Notes: generated from the sequence alone by a model not told the origin. DNA of 64,000 nucleotides from Paenibacillus_E oryzisoli_A (GCF_050467285.1 NZ_JBCMUN010000013.1:62001-126000), one strand, 5' to 3'. Positions 43,117-50,952 are shown, numbered from the stretch's first letter. A program made the numbers and translations.

Positions 43117-43346
43117 AGTTAACCTCCTTAATGGATTGATCAAGGGCTGTAGAATCCCACGGCAACCTCAGCGGAATCTCGTTTGAGATGAGCGATTTCC
43201 CCTTCGTTCTCAAGAGTTTTCGTGTAACAGGATGACTTGATTTCAGCCACGCCTCCTCCACTTTCATTCAAGAGAACCTCCAGGAATGTCACGCCATCGG
43301 TATCCACGGATTGCAAAGCCTGATTGCCGCACGCTGAACTAGCCGC

Positions 43347-43446
43347 GAGGGATTCTACCCCATGATCTGTTTTGAAATTTTCGCTCGATGGGTAATCGAG
43401 TGCTCTACCAGAATCGCTTAAAAGGCGATTGGGGAATCGAACCCCA
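43347..43446 (-). other. Fragments resembling tRNA arms, scrambled order
   Basis: On the minus strand there is a perfect T-arm (43430-43446: TGGGG, loop TTCGATT, CCCCA). Directly after it comes a stem AATCGC/GCGATT with loop CTTTTAA (43412-43430), which would be a Lys-type anticodon arm. Then follow a D-loop-like CTGGTAGAGCA (43401-43411), another 5-bp stem with a 7-base loop (43384-43400, CTCGA/TCGAG), and a weak second T-arm (43347-43363). The order is not that of a tRNA, so this looks like relics of one or more tRNA genes. No functional tRNA is claimed. Confidence 0.4.
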
Positions 43447-43645
43447 AATAAATGGTGGATTCTCTTCGACCCGATCGTACAGGATACCGCAACATAGCAT
43501 GTACGGCACTGCGGGATACCTTGATATCCTCGCCTCGTTACGACCGTCCGAACAAGAACCGATGTCTTACAGGGACTATCATCGCTCATTTCAACTTGAA
43601 CGAACATGGCGTAAGTATTACGAGGGGGGGGATGAAATTATTCAT

Positions 43646-43957
43646 TTATTGTCCATCTTCCCCGCTGCCAGAGTAGCTGCTCCCATTTATCGACTCAGCT
43701 TGGAGTTGCTGACATCTTAGCTTGTTATCGAGGATTCCCTTCTCAAGCCTTACATGAAGCAGCTCTGTTTCGAGATCTTGGGCGACGTTATGCACGGATG
43801 TCAGAATATCCTCGGCTGTGAGGATGGGAATAGCGTGCGCACTATGAGAGATGTAGGCAAGCAGAACGTCGATGAAATCTTGGCAGAGGCCGATTTTTTG
43901 AATTAGTACGGCTTCTTCTTGGAGTGTTGTTTCGAGTTGAGTTTGGATGGGGTGCAT
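43646..43957 (-). CDS. Small coiled-coil protein, first gene of the XRE-controlled unit
   Basis: 103 residues; GGAGG is 7 bases before ATG at 43957. Almost entirely helical with heptad-like spacing: TQLETTLQEEAVLIQKIGL, DILTSVHNVAQDLETELLHV and RLEKGILDNKLRCQQLQAES. The tail is Ser/Gly-rich and disordered. One or two cysteines, no signal peptide or membrane segment. A strong divergent-type promoter (TTGACT, 18 bases, TATAAT) lies 50 bases upstream, overlapped by XRE-type operators. The next gene on this strand is the slipin gene, after 529 bases of mostly unexplained sequence. Role unknown; scaffold or adaptor for the slipin is a guess from position. Confidence 0.65.
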   Translation of the reverse strand: MHPIQTQLETTLQEEAVLIQKIGLCQDFIDVLLAYISHSAHAIPILTAEDILTSVHNVAQDLETELLHVRLEKGILDNKLRCQQLQAESINGSSYSGSGEDGQ

Positions 43958-43981
43958 GGGGGTACCTCCATAGGTAAATGA

Positions 43982-43995
43982 TACGTATTTACGTA
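43982..43995. promoter_or_regulatory. XRE operator candidate 1 (TACG-N6-CGTA)
   Basis: TACGTATTTACGTA, a 14-base palindrome between the small coiled-coil gene and the XRE gene. It has the same TACG-N6-CGTA outline as the site at 44019-44032, centred 37 bases away. Confidence 0.5.
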
Positions 43996-44009
43996 CCAGT
44001 TTTCAAAAT

Positions 44010-44039
44010 ATTATATGGTACGCTATCGCGTATAGTCAA
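44010..44039 (-). promoter_or_regulatory. Strong promoter of the coiled-coil/slipin unit
   Basis: On the minus strand TTGACT (44034-44039), an 18-base spacer and TATAAT (44010-44015), near consensus. The palindrome TACGCTATCGCGTA occupies most of the spacer, so a bound repressor would exclude RNA polymerase. Confidence 0.8.
44019..44032. promoter_or_regulatory. XRE operator candidate 2, inside the promoter spacer
   Basis: TACGC-TATC-GCGTA, a perfect 5-bp inverted repeat lying between -35 and -10 of the minus-strand promoter and 36 bases before the XRE start codon. Confidence 0.6.
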
Positions 44040-44067
44040 CCTTATATAAGTGGATGGGGATCACCCA

Positions 44068-44286
44068 ATGGCCCAAAAAGTCGTAGTTAAAATCGCAGAA
44101 CTGACTCAAAAACATAACATCTCTTTACGTGAACTGTCGAGACTGTCTGACGTAAGACATGCAGCGCTTAGTGAGTTAGCCAATGGAAAGCGTGAGAATA
44201 TTAATTTTAGTCACATTGAACGGATCGCGGAGGCACTAGGGATTAAGGATATACGGGAGATTTTGGATTTGGTGGAGGAAACGTAA
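44068..44286 (+). CDS. XRE-family HTH regulator
   Basis: 72 residues from ATG at 44068 (GGGG 8 bases upstream); a GTG at 44050 would add six residues without a better ribosome site. Essentially a single Cro/CI-type helix-turn-helix: KIAELTQKHNISLRELSRLS, then RHAALSELANGKRENINFSH and IERIAEALGIKDIREILDL. Similar in size to YozG/YolD-type regulators. It is divergent from the coiled-coil/slipin unit, and palindromic TACG-N6-CGTA sites lie between the two. It therefore probably represses that unit and itself. Followed by a terminator. Confidence 0.85.
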   Translation: MAQKVVVKIAELTQKHNISLRELSRLSDVRHAALSELANGKRENINFSHIERIAEALGIKDIREILDLVEET

Positions 44287-44321
44287 AAAAGCGGCTACGT
44301 AGTTTTGCGTATTCGCTTTTT
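44285..44321 (+). terminator. Terminator of the XRE gene
   Basis: AAAAAGCG pairs with CGCTTTTT over a 20-base loop that itself holds TACGTAGTTTTGCGTA. A T-run ends the stem, directly after the stop codon. Confidence 0.7.
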
Positions 44322-44531
44322 GTTCAAGTGACAGAAGGCGTTAAGCGCATGGGGGAGATCGTCAATTACTAGTGGCGGTGCAAATACATTTACCTAATTA
44401 ACTGACATCCCTGTATTCCACCACATCAAAGCTCGATCCCCCTCCCAAGGCTGACAGATGATTGTGCAGTATTAATGTCAGTTCTTCTATATCCCCAATA
44501 TGGCGCTCATTACCTTACCACGATGAAAGCC
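44322..44531. other. Intergenic spacer, nothing recognised
   Basis: Between the XRE terminator and the convergent terminator of the Rpn-like gene. No frame with a ribosome site, RNA signature or repeat was seen. Confidence 0.4.
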
Positions 44532-44559
44532 GAAAAAAGACCGTTCTGAAAAAACGGCC
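44532..44559 (-). terminator. Terminator of the Rpn-family gene
   Basis: On the minus strand GGCCGTT-TTTTCAG-AACGGTC is followed by TTTTTTCGG, 25 bases after the stop codon. Confidence 0.85.
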
Positions 44560-44584
44560 TGCATATAGAAGATATTATATCCAC

Positions 44585-45427
44585 TTAGTGGCGAACATCC
44601 TTTAGTCTTTGGACTTCGCTTGCCGACAAACCCGAAATTTCGGACGCTTCCACAACTGTCATACCTCGCTTTAAAAGCTTAAGGGCTACTTCTGTTGCTT
44701 TCGCCAGTCTTCCTTCCTCTTTCGCACCGTCTATCATGGAAGCTTCATCGTGCAGCGCTTTTTGGCGCATTTCATAAAGCCTCCGAGCTTCTTCATTTTG
44801 GCTCAAAAATTCAAGCGTATCCATTGCTTTTTGCAAAGCAGGCTCGTTCATGGCAATAACCTCCCATAGTTCCGGTTCATCTACACCTTTCAAGAACAAC
44901 AGCCATTTGACAAGTTTATCGGATAAGCTTGCTCTCTGCTCTTGCAGCTTGGGTAACTCCATAAAATGAATTTCAATATGATCTGTCAACATCAGCCCTG
45001 AATGGTCTTCCCGTAAATGAAATAGATTGTAATAACGTTCATTTGGGATGAAGTTAAAGTTCAAAATGTTAATGGTGATTGTTTTCTTTAATTCTTTGTA
45101 TGTTTGCCCTTCTTCAAGTTGGCCTGCATACATCTTGCTCCAGTAATATAAGGTACGCTTCTCAATATCGTAGCGATTGAACAATTGAATTTCAATATTC
45201 ACCTGCTTGCCGTCCGCCGTACGCGCATGTATATCCAAAATCGACTGTTTATCGTGTACTCCATTTTTATCTATATACGGGTTTAAAATCTGAATGTCGG
45301 TGATAGGTAGAGGCTCGCTTTCCCTTAACGTTACATTTAAAAAGTCAAGAAGCACATCCTTGTTCTCCTCAACGCCAAAGATGCGTTTGAACACAAAATC
45401 AACTTTCGGATCGAGTCTATCGAACAT
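44585..45427 (-). CDS. Rpn-family PD-(D/E)XK recombination-promoting nuclease / transposase-like protein
   Basis: 280 residues; GGAG is 8 bases before ATG at 45427. The N-terminus LDPKVDFVFKRIFGVEENKD is the usual opening of this family. The catalytic core follows as SILDIHARTADGKQVNIEIQ (Asp ... Glu-x-Gln, about residues 62-82) and YYWSKMYAGQLEEGQTYKEL. The C-terminal GMTVVEASEISGLSASEVQR stretch is a degenerate helix pair common at the end of these proteins. RpnA-type proteins cut DNA and promote RecA-independent recombination; they are mobile and often multicopy. Length is normal and the frame is intact. Monocistronic with its own terminator, at the edge of the accessory stretch. Confidence 0.85.
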   Translation of the reverse strand: MFDRLDPKVDFVFKRIFGVEENKDVLLDFLNVTLRESEPLPITDIQILNPYIDKNGVHDKQSILDIHARTADGKQVNIEIQLFNRYDIEKRTLYYWSKMYAGQLEEGQTYKELKKTITINILNFNFIPNERYYNLFHLREDHSGLMLTDHIEIHFMELPKLQEQRASLSDKLVKWLLFLKGVDEPELWEVIAMNEPALQKAMDTLEFLSQNEEARRLYEMRQKALHDEASMIDGAKEEGRLAKATEVALKLLKRGMTVVEASEISGLSASEVQRLKDVRH

Positions 45428-45561
45428 GCAATCAACTCCAATTCATCTTACCTTATTAGTATACCATGGCGATTTATATTCAGACATACATGACATACAT
45501 TCTGGAGGAAAAATAGTGCTTTCGCCGCGCTTAGCCCCTTCAATTACCACAATAAAATTAA

Positions 45562-45596
45562 GAGGCTGTCCCAAAAGTAACTTTTGAGATGCCTCC
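45562..45596 (-). terminator. Terminator after the beta-amylase gene
   Basis: On the minus strand GAGGCATCTCAAAAG-TTA-CTTTTGGGACAGCCTC forms an interrupted stem, then TTAATTTTATT. It lies 24 bases after the stop codon. Confidence 0.75.
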
Positions 45597-45620
45597 TTTA
45601 CTTCTATACAAGCAGGGAAA

Positions 45621-47276
45621 TCACCAAGTTATCGTATAATTCGTCCCAGCCGTTGGCGTCGTCCACGCATTATTGGCGCCAGGTTCCCAGCTTTTCAAAT
45701 TGCCTCCGCTATCTTTAATAATCGCTTTGAATTCGTAATAGCGGGAAGCCCCGATGTAGGCGGTGCCGCGCCAGTCAGCTGTGGAGCTGTTGTACGTCAG
45801 CTTGAACGGATACACGCCGGTTGTCCAGTTCCCCAGTTCCCAACGGCTGCCCGTCACATACACGGTATCCCCTGTTACGGTGGGTGCGTTCTTCACGATA
45901 AAGGTAACCGGAATCGGCGTCATCGCAATCGCATCCCGGTAGGCGTCCATCAAGCCTGATTTTGAACCGTCAGCATTGACGAGACTGGACATCCGAAGCA
46001 GGGTAAACCCGCCAAAATTATAGTTAAACAGCAATTCGGCCACGTTTTGATAGCCGCTTCCGTCGCTGATCGGCAGTGCGTTCTCGCCATTAATGCGGAT
46101 GCCCTTCTGATTCGCCAGATTGGCCACTTGGATTACTAGCGATTTGGGCGCGGAATAATAAGGGCTCGTAGACGCTTGGCTATCGGTCATTTCCAGGCAG
46201 GTAAAGGTGAGATCGAGGTTCGAGTTTTTAAACTGATCCAGCAGTGTACTGTAATTATAGTAGCCTGCGGCATACTCAGCGGCATGCGGCATCGATGGGT
46301 TGTTCATCTGCCAATGGATCCCAGCTACCTTCGCGCCAATCGGAACGCCAAAAACAGAATCAAAACGGCTGTGTGCTTTGGCCGCAATGGCACTTAGATG
46401 CTTTGCTAGCACGCCTTGATACCAGGTCATGAAATCCTTGCCATACGTTCCCTTAACGCCATTAATGAAAAAGTTGTCGCCGTCGCTTGGCGGGCTTATT
46501 TGCGAGAAGGCGGTGAGACTCGTCCCCCAGGCGCTGTTGAGCGCGGCAAGCGTGCTGTATTTGGTTTTCATGGCATTTTGAAAATCCAGCTTCGCCGCAT
46601 CTGTGTACGCCTGCAGCTTGCCGCGGCCCGGGTAGCTCCAACCGTCAGCCGCATTATAGGACGGGAATCGGAGTTCGCCCGCCGGGCCGCCGGAGAGATA
46701 GATTTTAGCGATAATATCTTTGTATCCGCTAAAATTTGAAGCAAATGAGGCGTACAGCTCATCATATTGCGTCGCCGTTCCTGTCCACCACGGAGACAGC
46801 GTTTCGTAATCGTTATAGCCCGTTTCACTGCGCATGGTCATCTGGTCCGCCGTGCCTTTGCTCCAGAGCCACGAAGGCAGCTTAATATTGCAATCGTCAC
46901 CGACGTTGCCGCCGCATTGATGTGTGGAAATGATCGGAATCCATTTCAAGCCCGCAGCGCGCACCGTGTCGGCATAGGTTTTGTAATACGACCAGTCAAA
47001 AACGTTGTCGCCGCCTTGCTCCACATCCCCCCACCACACGTCGGTTGTGAGGGCATATACATTGTTATTCTTCAGCGGCACCAGTTGGTTGCGAAAGGCA
47101 TTCCAATCCGTGATCTTCGTTAGGGGTGCCATGACATAAGCCTTATAATCACTGCGGATGCTGGATGCTTCGGCTTGAGACGCCGGAAACACGATGGAGA
47201 CTGCGAGTATGATCGCGAGTGAAGCGGCTGCATACCTTCGAGTTCGGTTAATCAATGACCGCACGGCCTGAAACAT
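45621..47276 (-). CDS. Secreted beta-amylase (GH14) with starch-binding CBM20
   Basis: 551 residues from ATG at 47276 (AAGGAGG 7 bases upstream). The signal peptide ends near QAEASS. The GH14 barrel runs from about residue 37 to 450: LTTDVWWGDVEQGG, STHQCGGNVGDDCNI, the catalytic acid Glu in SGGPAGELRFPSYN (about residue 205) and the catalytic base Glu in RINGENALP (about residue 400). The C-terminal 100 residues are a CBM20-type starch-binding domain (VTFIVKNAPT, TVYVTGSRWELGNW, and a final TPTAGTNYTITW). It releases maltose from starch outside the cell. A cre box and a TATAAT -10 lie upstream, so glucose repression through CcpA is expected. Confidence 0.95.
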   Translation of the reverse strand: MFQAVRSLINRTRRYAAASLAIILAVSIVFPASQAEASSIRSDYKAYVMAPLTKITDWNAFRNQLVPLKNNNVYALTTDVWWGDVEQGGDNVFDWSYYKTYADTVRAAGLKWIPIISTHQCGGNVGDDCNIKLPSWLWSKGTADQMTMRSETGYNDYETLSPWWTGTATQYDELYASFASNFSGYKDIIAKIYLSGGPAGELRFPSYNAADGWSYPGRGKLQAYTDAAKLDFQNAMKTKYSTLAALNSAWGTSLTAFSQISPPSDGDNFFINGVKGTYGKDFMTWYQGVLAKHLSAIAAKAHSRFDSVFGVPIGAKVAGIHWQMNNPSMPHAAEYAAGYYNYSTLLDQFKNSNLDLTFTCLEMTDSQASTSPYYSAPKSLVIQVANLANQKGIRINGENALPISDGSGYQNVAELLFNYNFGGFTLLRMSSLVNADGSKSGLMDAYRDAIAMTPIPVTFIVKNAPTVTGDTVYVTGSRWELGNWTTGVYPFKLTYNSSTADWRGTAYIGASRYYEFKAIIKDSGGNLKSWEPGANNAWTTPTAGTNYTITW

Positions 47277-47322
47277 GAATCTACCTCCTTGTGTGTGGGA
47301 AATCCAATCCTTATTCTTCAAA

Positions 47323-47337
47323 ATGTAAACGTTTACT
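47323..47337. promoter_or_regulatory. CcpA cre box of the beta-amylase gene
   Basis: ATGTAAACGTTTACT matches WTGNAANCGNWNNCW at all fixed positions and is nearly palindromic. It lies between the -10 and the start codon on the minus strand. Confidence 0.85.
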
Positions 47338-47342
47338 ATGCC

Positions 47343-47348
47343 ATTATA
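47343..47348 (-). promoter_or_regulatory. -10 box of the beta-amylase gene
   Basis: TATAAT on the minus strand, five bases before the cre box. The -35 is poor (CCCTTG at a 16-base distance), which may mean an activator is needed. Confidence 0.5.
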
Positions 47349-47529
47349 AGAAATTCTCACACATCAAGGGGACAGATAATATTGTTCCGCCAGGTGGAAT
47401 TTATTGTCTATTATTTTCTGCAAATATCATGGCAGGTTGAACAAGAATGCGCCAGGAGCTGATTTCCGGCACTGCGCAGGGGAAGGAGGAACCGAGAAAT
47501 CCTTCGGATGGAGCATCAAGCCGGATCAA

Positions 47530-47712
47530 GCCTGCAAAAAGGCAGGAATTTTCCACTTTCACTCCCTGATTCGAAGTAATGCCTGCAAAAAGGCAGGCAT
47601 TTCCGGTGAGACCTCCCTTTTTAAGCGGGTCTCTCCTCAAAAACTGCTTTATCGCAGGCATTTTGTAATAACGCCATATTTTTTCCAAAAAGCCTGCCTT
47701 TTCGCAGGAATC
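47530..47712. repeat. Cluster of four short palindromic repeats (GCCTGC...GCAGGC type)
   Basis: GCCTGCAAAAAGGCAGG followed by (A/C)ATTT occurs at 47530 and 47581, a half copy CGCAGGCATTTT at 47653, and GCCTGCCTTTTCGCAGGAAT at 47691. Each full copy is a small hairpin. The spacing of the first two is 51 bases. The whole 525-base gap between the kinase terminator and the beta-amylase promoter otherwise contains no credible gene. Confidence 0.7.
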
Positions 47713-47743
47713 TCCCCCCTCTTCTTCGACTAAGTAATAAACC

Positions 47744-47780
47744 AAAAAACCGCAGAAAAGGCTCTCCCCTTCTCTGCGGT
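47744..47780 (-). terminator. Terminator of the two-component operon
   Basis: On the minus strand ACCGCAGA ... TCTGCGGT is followed by TTTTTTGG, about 20 bases after the kinase stop codon. Confidence 0.85.
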
Positions 47781-47801
47781 CTCCCCATAACATAACAAAA
47801 C

Positions 47802-49274
47802 CTACCCAACCAAACTCACCACCGGCTGCACAGACGAACGGTTGTCAGAAAGCGGAATCCTAACCTCAAAAGTGCTCCCGCCCCCCAGCTCGCTGCGCAC
47901 GCGAATGCTGCCATTGTGCAGCTCGACAAGCTCGCGCACGATGGCTAGCCCCAGGCCGGATGAGCCTTTATGCTTCACGGGGCGGCCTCGCTCCACTTTG
48001 AAGAAGCGCTCCCAGATGAGCTCTTGATCCTCCGGTGAGATCCCGATGCCCGTATCGGTCACCGTGATGAGGACGCATCCTTCCGATGGAACCGCCATCG
48101 CCTTCAATTCGATGCTTCCGTTCTCGGTGAACTTCACGGCATTTTTGATCAAATTGTTCAAAATTTGTTCCAGACGATCCGGATCGGCGTGAGCCTGCGG
48201 CGAATTTTCGTCCATCAGGCAGTGAATAACCGTGCCGCGAAGCTCTGCTTCCGGTTGGAATTTAAAAGCCAGCTTGGACAGCATCGCCTGAACATCGACC
48301 GAGAGCCACACCAGATCGATTTCCTTGTTTTCCAGCTTCATTAAGTCGGTAATATCATCGACGAGCCGGTTCATATGTAAAGTTTCGTTGTACATGATTT
48401 CGTAATATTTGTCCCGCGCGCCTTCTTCGATCAAACCATCCTGGAGCGCCTCCAAAAACCCCCGCATCGCCGTAAGCGGCGTTCGCAGTTCATGGGAGAC
48501 GTTCGCCAAAAAGTCATGCCGCATCTGATTCAGCTGTCTCTTTTCCAAATCGACGCGTCCAAGCTGATCCATCATGTGATTAATGGTCGTGGCCAGCTCG
48601 CCGATCTCGTCTTTGGAATCGATTTGAATTCGCTCACTGTAATCACCGATGGCAATTTTGGCTGCCGCCTTGTCGATCTGCTGGATAGGTCGGCTAATGG
48701 ACCAGGATAAGTAGAAGGATACGCCAAACGAAAAAAAGATACCGAGCAGGGTAACCCACAGGATGGTTTCTCTCAGCTGACCGATGGTCTCATTCATCCC
48801 TTTCAGCGGCGAATGCAGGACGATACCACCGTAGACGTCGTTGTCTTCTCCCCAGGGGACGGCAATCGAAAGCATACCTTCCTTAAAACCTTCGGACTGA
48901 TTCCATACGATGGGTTCACCGTTCAGGACTTGGTTAATCACTTCCTTGCTAACGGCCTTGCCTACATTCACCTCATCCTTGGAAGAGGTCGCCACGATGT
49001 TTCCGTTTAAGTCAAATATCCAAATACGCGCATCAAAGGCTTGATCGAAAAAGCGCAGCTGCTCCTTAAATCGATCATTCGGTACCGTCTGATCCTGAAT
49101 GGCGAGATTCACCTGCTTGGCTTGCCGGATCATCTCATTACTTTTGGAGTCGACGATATAGTCCTTGGCAAACAATGAAATCACAAGCCCTACCGCACAT
49201 AACCCGAGAAGCACCGTAACGATGGAGCTGGTCAGCATTTTGCGGAGAATGCTTTTATTGGCATTTAAGTACAT
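47802..49274 (-). CDS. Sensor histidine kinase (HAMP, HisKA, HATPase_c)
   Basis: 490 residues. Two membrane segments (about 12-33 and 168-192) enclose an extracytoplasmic sensor of about 130 residues (RIWIFDLNGNIVATSSKDE). A HAMP domain (SRPIQQIDKAAAKIAIGDYS) follows, then HisKA with the phospho-accepting His in NVSHELRTPLT near residue 260. HATPase_c has NLIKNAVKFT, DTGIGISPED and SSGLGLAIV. The layout is that of PhoR/ResE/WalK-type kinases without a PAS domain. It overlaps the response-regulator gene by 10 bases. The signal is unknown. ATG at 49274 lies within the end of that gene. Confidence 0.95.
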   Translation of the reverse strand: MYLNANKSILRKMLTSSIVTVLLGLCAVGLVISLFAKDYIVDSKSNEMIRQAKQVNLAIQDQTVPNDRFKEQLRFFDQAFDARIWIFDLNGNIVATSSKDEVNVGKAVSKEVINQVLNGEPIVWNQSEGFKEGMLSIAVPWGEDNDVYGGIVLHSPLKGMNETIGQLRETILWVTLLGIFFSFGVSFYLSWSISRPIQQIDKAAAKIAIGDYSERIQIDSKDEIGELATTINHMMDQLGRVDLEKRQLNQMRHDFLANVSHELRTPLTAMRGFLEALQDGLIEEGARDKYYEIMYNETLHMNRLVDDITDLMKLENKEIDLVWLSVDVQAMLSKLAFKFQPEAELRGTVIHCLMDENSPQAHADPDRLEQILNNLIKNAVKFTENGSIELKAMAVPSEGCVLITVTDTGIGISPEDQELIWERFFKVERGRPVKHKGSSGLGLAIVRELVELHNGSIRVRSELGGGSTFEVRIPLSDNRSSVQPVVSLVG

Positions 49275-49966
49275 GCTGCTACCTCAAATTTATAGCCCAC
49301 TCCCCAGACGGTATGAATGCAAACATGATGACACGGGCTTAACCTTTCACGAAGTTTTTTAATATGAACGTCCACCGTTCGCATATCGCCTAAAAAATCA
49401 TAGCCCCACACCTGCTCTAGCAGTTGTTCTCTCGTAAACACGTCGCCCGGAGATTTCGCAAAAAAGGTGAGCAGTTCAAACTCCTTCGGGCGCATATCGA
49501 TCTTCGTACTCCCCGCGAGCACTTCTCGGCGGGTCACATGGATAACCAAATCATCAAACTCATATTGGACAGGGGCATCGACCTCAGCAATCGGCTGTCC
49601 CTTCTGCATTCTGCGAAGGATCGCTTTAATGCGCGCCACCAGCTCCCTCGGACTGAAGGGCTTGGTCATATAATCGTCGGCACCCAGCTCAAGGCCCAGC
49701 ACGCGATCAAACTCGTCGTTCTTTGCTGTCAGCATAATGACTGGCACATCATAACGTTTCGTAATCTCTCGGCACGTTTCATAACCGTCGAGCCCGGGCA
49801 TCATCACATCGAGTATCACAATATCAGGCTTAACTTCCGCTAATATGGTCAGGGCCGAGATACCGTCAGGGGCTTCAATTAATTCGATGAGCTGCTGACG
49901 GAAGTAGAGCCGGATGATTTCTCTCACGTTGGGATCGTCATCTGCAATCAACACTTTCCAAGGCAC
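49265..49966 (-). CDS. OmpR/PhoB-family response regulator
   Basis: 233 residues from GTG at 49966 (AAAGGTG 9 bases upstream). Receiver domain with acidic pair ADDDP near residue 10, phospho-acceptor Asp in IVILDVMMPG near residue 53, Thr in VIMLTAK and Lys in MTKPFSPREL. The C-terminal winged helix ends with TVDVHIKKLRERL and HTVWGVGYKFE (about residues 135-230). It forms an operon with the overlapping sensor kinase. The target genes are unknown. It diverges from the racemase gene across a 190-base spacer. Confidence 0.95.
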   Translation of the reverse strand: MPWKVLIADDDPNVREIIRLYFRQQLIELIEAPDGISALTILAEVKPDIVILDVMMPGLDGYETCREITKRYDVPVIMLTAKNDEFDRVLGLELGADDYMTKPFSPRELVARIKAILRRMQKGQPIAEVDAPVQYEFDDLVIHVTRREVLAGSTKIDMRPKEFELLTFFAKSPGDVFTREQLLEQVWGYDFLGDMRTVDVHIKKLRERLSPCHHVCIHTVWGVGYKFEVAACT

Positions 49967-50097
49967 AAGCGGTCACACCTTTCTATGATCATCCCATAGA
50001 TTTCTGACACCACTTCCATTTTAAGGGGGTATTTGAAAATGTGTTGTGAATATTACAAGGTAGATGTGAGATAACTTTGTTTCAATTCTTCATTTTC

Positions 50098-50126
50098 TTG
50101 TATTCGTAAACGCCTTGTGCGAAAAT
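50098..50126 (+). promoter_or_regulatory. Possible promoter of the racemase gene
   Basis: TTGTAT (50098-50103), a 17-base spacer and GAAAAT (50121-50126), 31 bases before the start codon. The -10 is a weak match. Confidence 0.35.
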
Positions 50127-50156
50127 AAACGGGAATACGTGTGAGGTGCATAATAT

Positions 50157-50861
50157 ATGAAAACAATTGGTCTAATTGGCGGGATGAGCTGGGAATCCTC
50201 CCAGCTGTATTACCAAATCATAAATGAAACTGTGAAAGAAAGACTCGGGGGACATCATTCTGCGAAGAGCCTCATGTATTCGGTGGATTTTCAGGAGATT
50301 AAAGCCCTGCAGGAGCAAGGGAAGTGGGCTGAAGCAACGAAAATAATGGTAGCGTCGGCGCAAAAGCTTGAAAGGGCCGGGGCAGATGTCATCGTCATTT
50401 GTACGAATACCATGCATAAGATGGCACAAGAAGTTGAGGAAGCGGTAACGATTCCGTTCCTTCATATCGCAGACGCCACCGCGACTGAAATTGTGAAAAA
50501 TGGCATCAAGAGAGTCGCTTTACTTGGCACTGCTTTTACGATGGAACAAGAATTTTACAAGGGGAGACTCACTGAAAGGTTTGGGCTTGAGGTGATGGTG
50601 CCGGATAAACAGGAGCGCAAGCTCGTCCATGATATTATTTATCAAGAACTGTGTCTTGGCATTCTGAATGAAGCTTCAAAGCAAATCTACGTCAACATCA
50701 TAGATCATCTTGAGAAGCAAGGAGCTGAAGCCGTTATTCTGGGCTGTACAGAAATAACCCTCCTCATCTCGCAAAAGGATAGCCGAATTCCAGTTTATGA
50801 TACCACAAGGATACATGCTGTGCGTGCCATTGATTTTGCTTTAAACGACGAAGTAAAGTAA
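50157..50861 (+). CDS. Aspartate/glutamate racemase family protein
   Basis: 234 residues, the usual size. GAGGTG lies 8 bases before ATG at 50157. The N-terminal MKTIGLIGGMSWESSQLYYQ is the family signature. The two catalytic cysteines fall in VICTNTMHK (about residue 83) and LGCTEITLL (about residue 200), so the cofactor-independent two-base mechanism is intact. It resembles E. coli YgeA-like amino-acid racemases, which supply D-amino acids for the wall or for breakdown; the substrate is not certain. Monocistronic, with a strong terminator. Confidence 0.9.
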   Translation: MKTIGLIGGMSWESSQLYYQIINETVKERLGGHHSAKSLMYSVDFQEIKALQEQGKWAEATKIMVASAQKLERAGADVIVICTNTMHKMAQEVEEAVTIPFLHIADATATEIVKNGIKRVALLGTAFTMEQEFYKGRLTERFGLEVMVPDKQERKLVHDIIYQELCLGILNEASKQIYVNIIDHLEKQGAEAVILGCTEITLLISQKDSRIPVYDTTRIHAVRAIDFALNDEVK

Positions 50862-50883
50862 ATAATTGTCACGTGTTGAAAAC

Positions 50884-50925
50884 CTCAGGGCATCTCTACT
50901 AGGACGCCCTGAGCCCACTTTTTTC
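50884..50925 (+). terminator. Terminator of the racemase gene
   Basis: CTCAGGGC ... GCCCTGAG around a 14-base middle, then CCCACTTTTTTC. Confidence 0.85.
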
Positions 50926-50952
50926 ATACCCCGAGGCTTTATACCCCCCGTT

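Noticed and set aside
43140..43607. 155-codon open frame on the minus strand before the slipin gene
   Set aside because: It runs through the tRNA-like fragments and has no ribosome binding site at its ATG. Its first 100 residues look like non-coding translation. The last 50 residues look more protein-like but are not enough for a call.
43388..43720. 110-codon open frame on the plus strand over the same gap
   Set aside because: Reads across the antisense of the T-arm-like sequence and into the antisense of the small coiled-coil gene; no ribosome site.
45562..45596. GAGGCTGTCCCAAAAGT looks like the end of a known type of insertion sequence
   Set aside because: It pairs with the following sequence into a hairpin before a T-rich run just after the beta-amylase stop codon, so a terminator explains it. 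No second end or transposase is present.
47401..47793. 130-codon open frame with repeated CLFAGI peptides
   Set aside because: Made of the palindromic repeats and the kinase terminator; non-coding.
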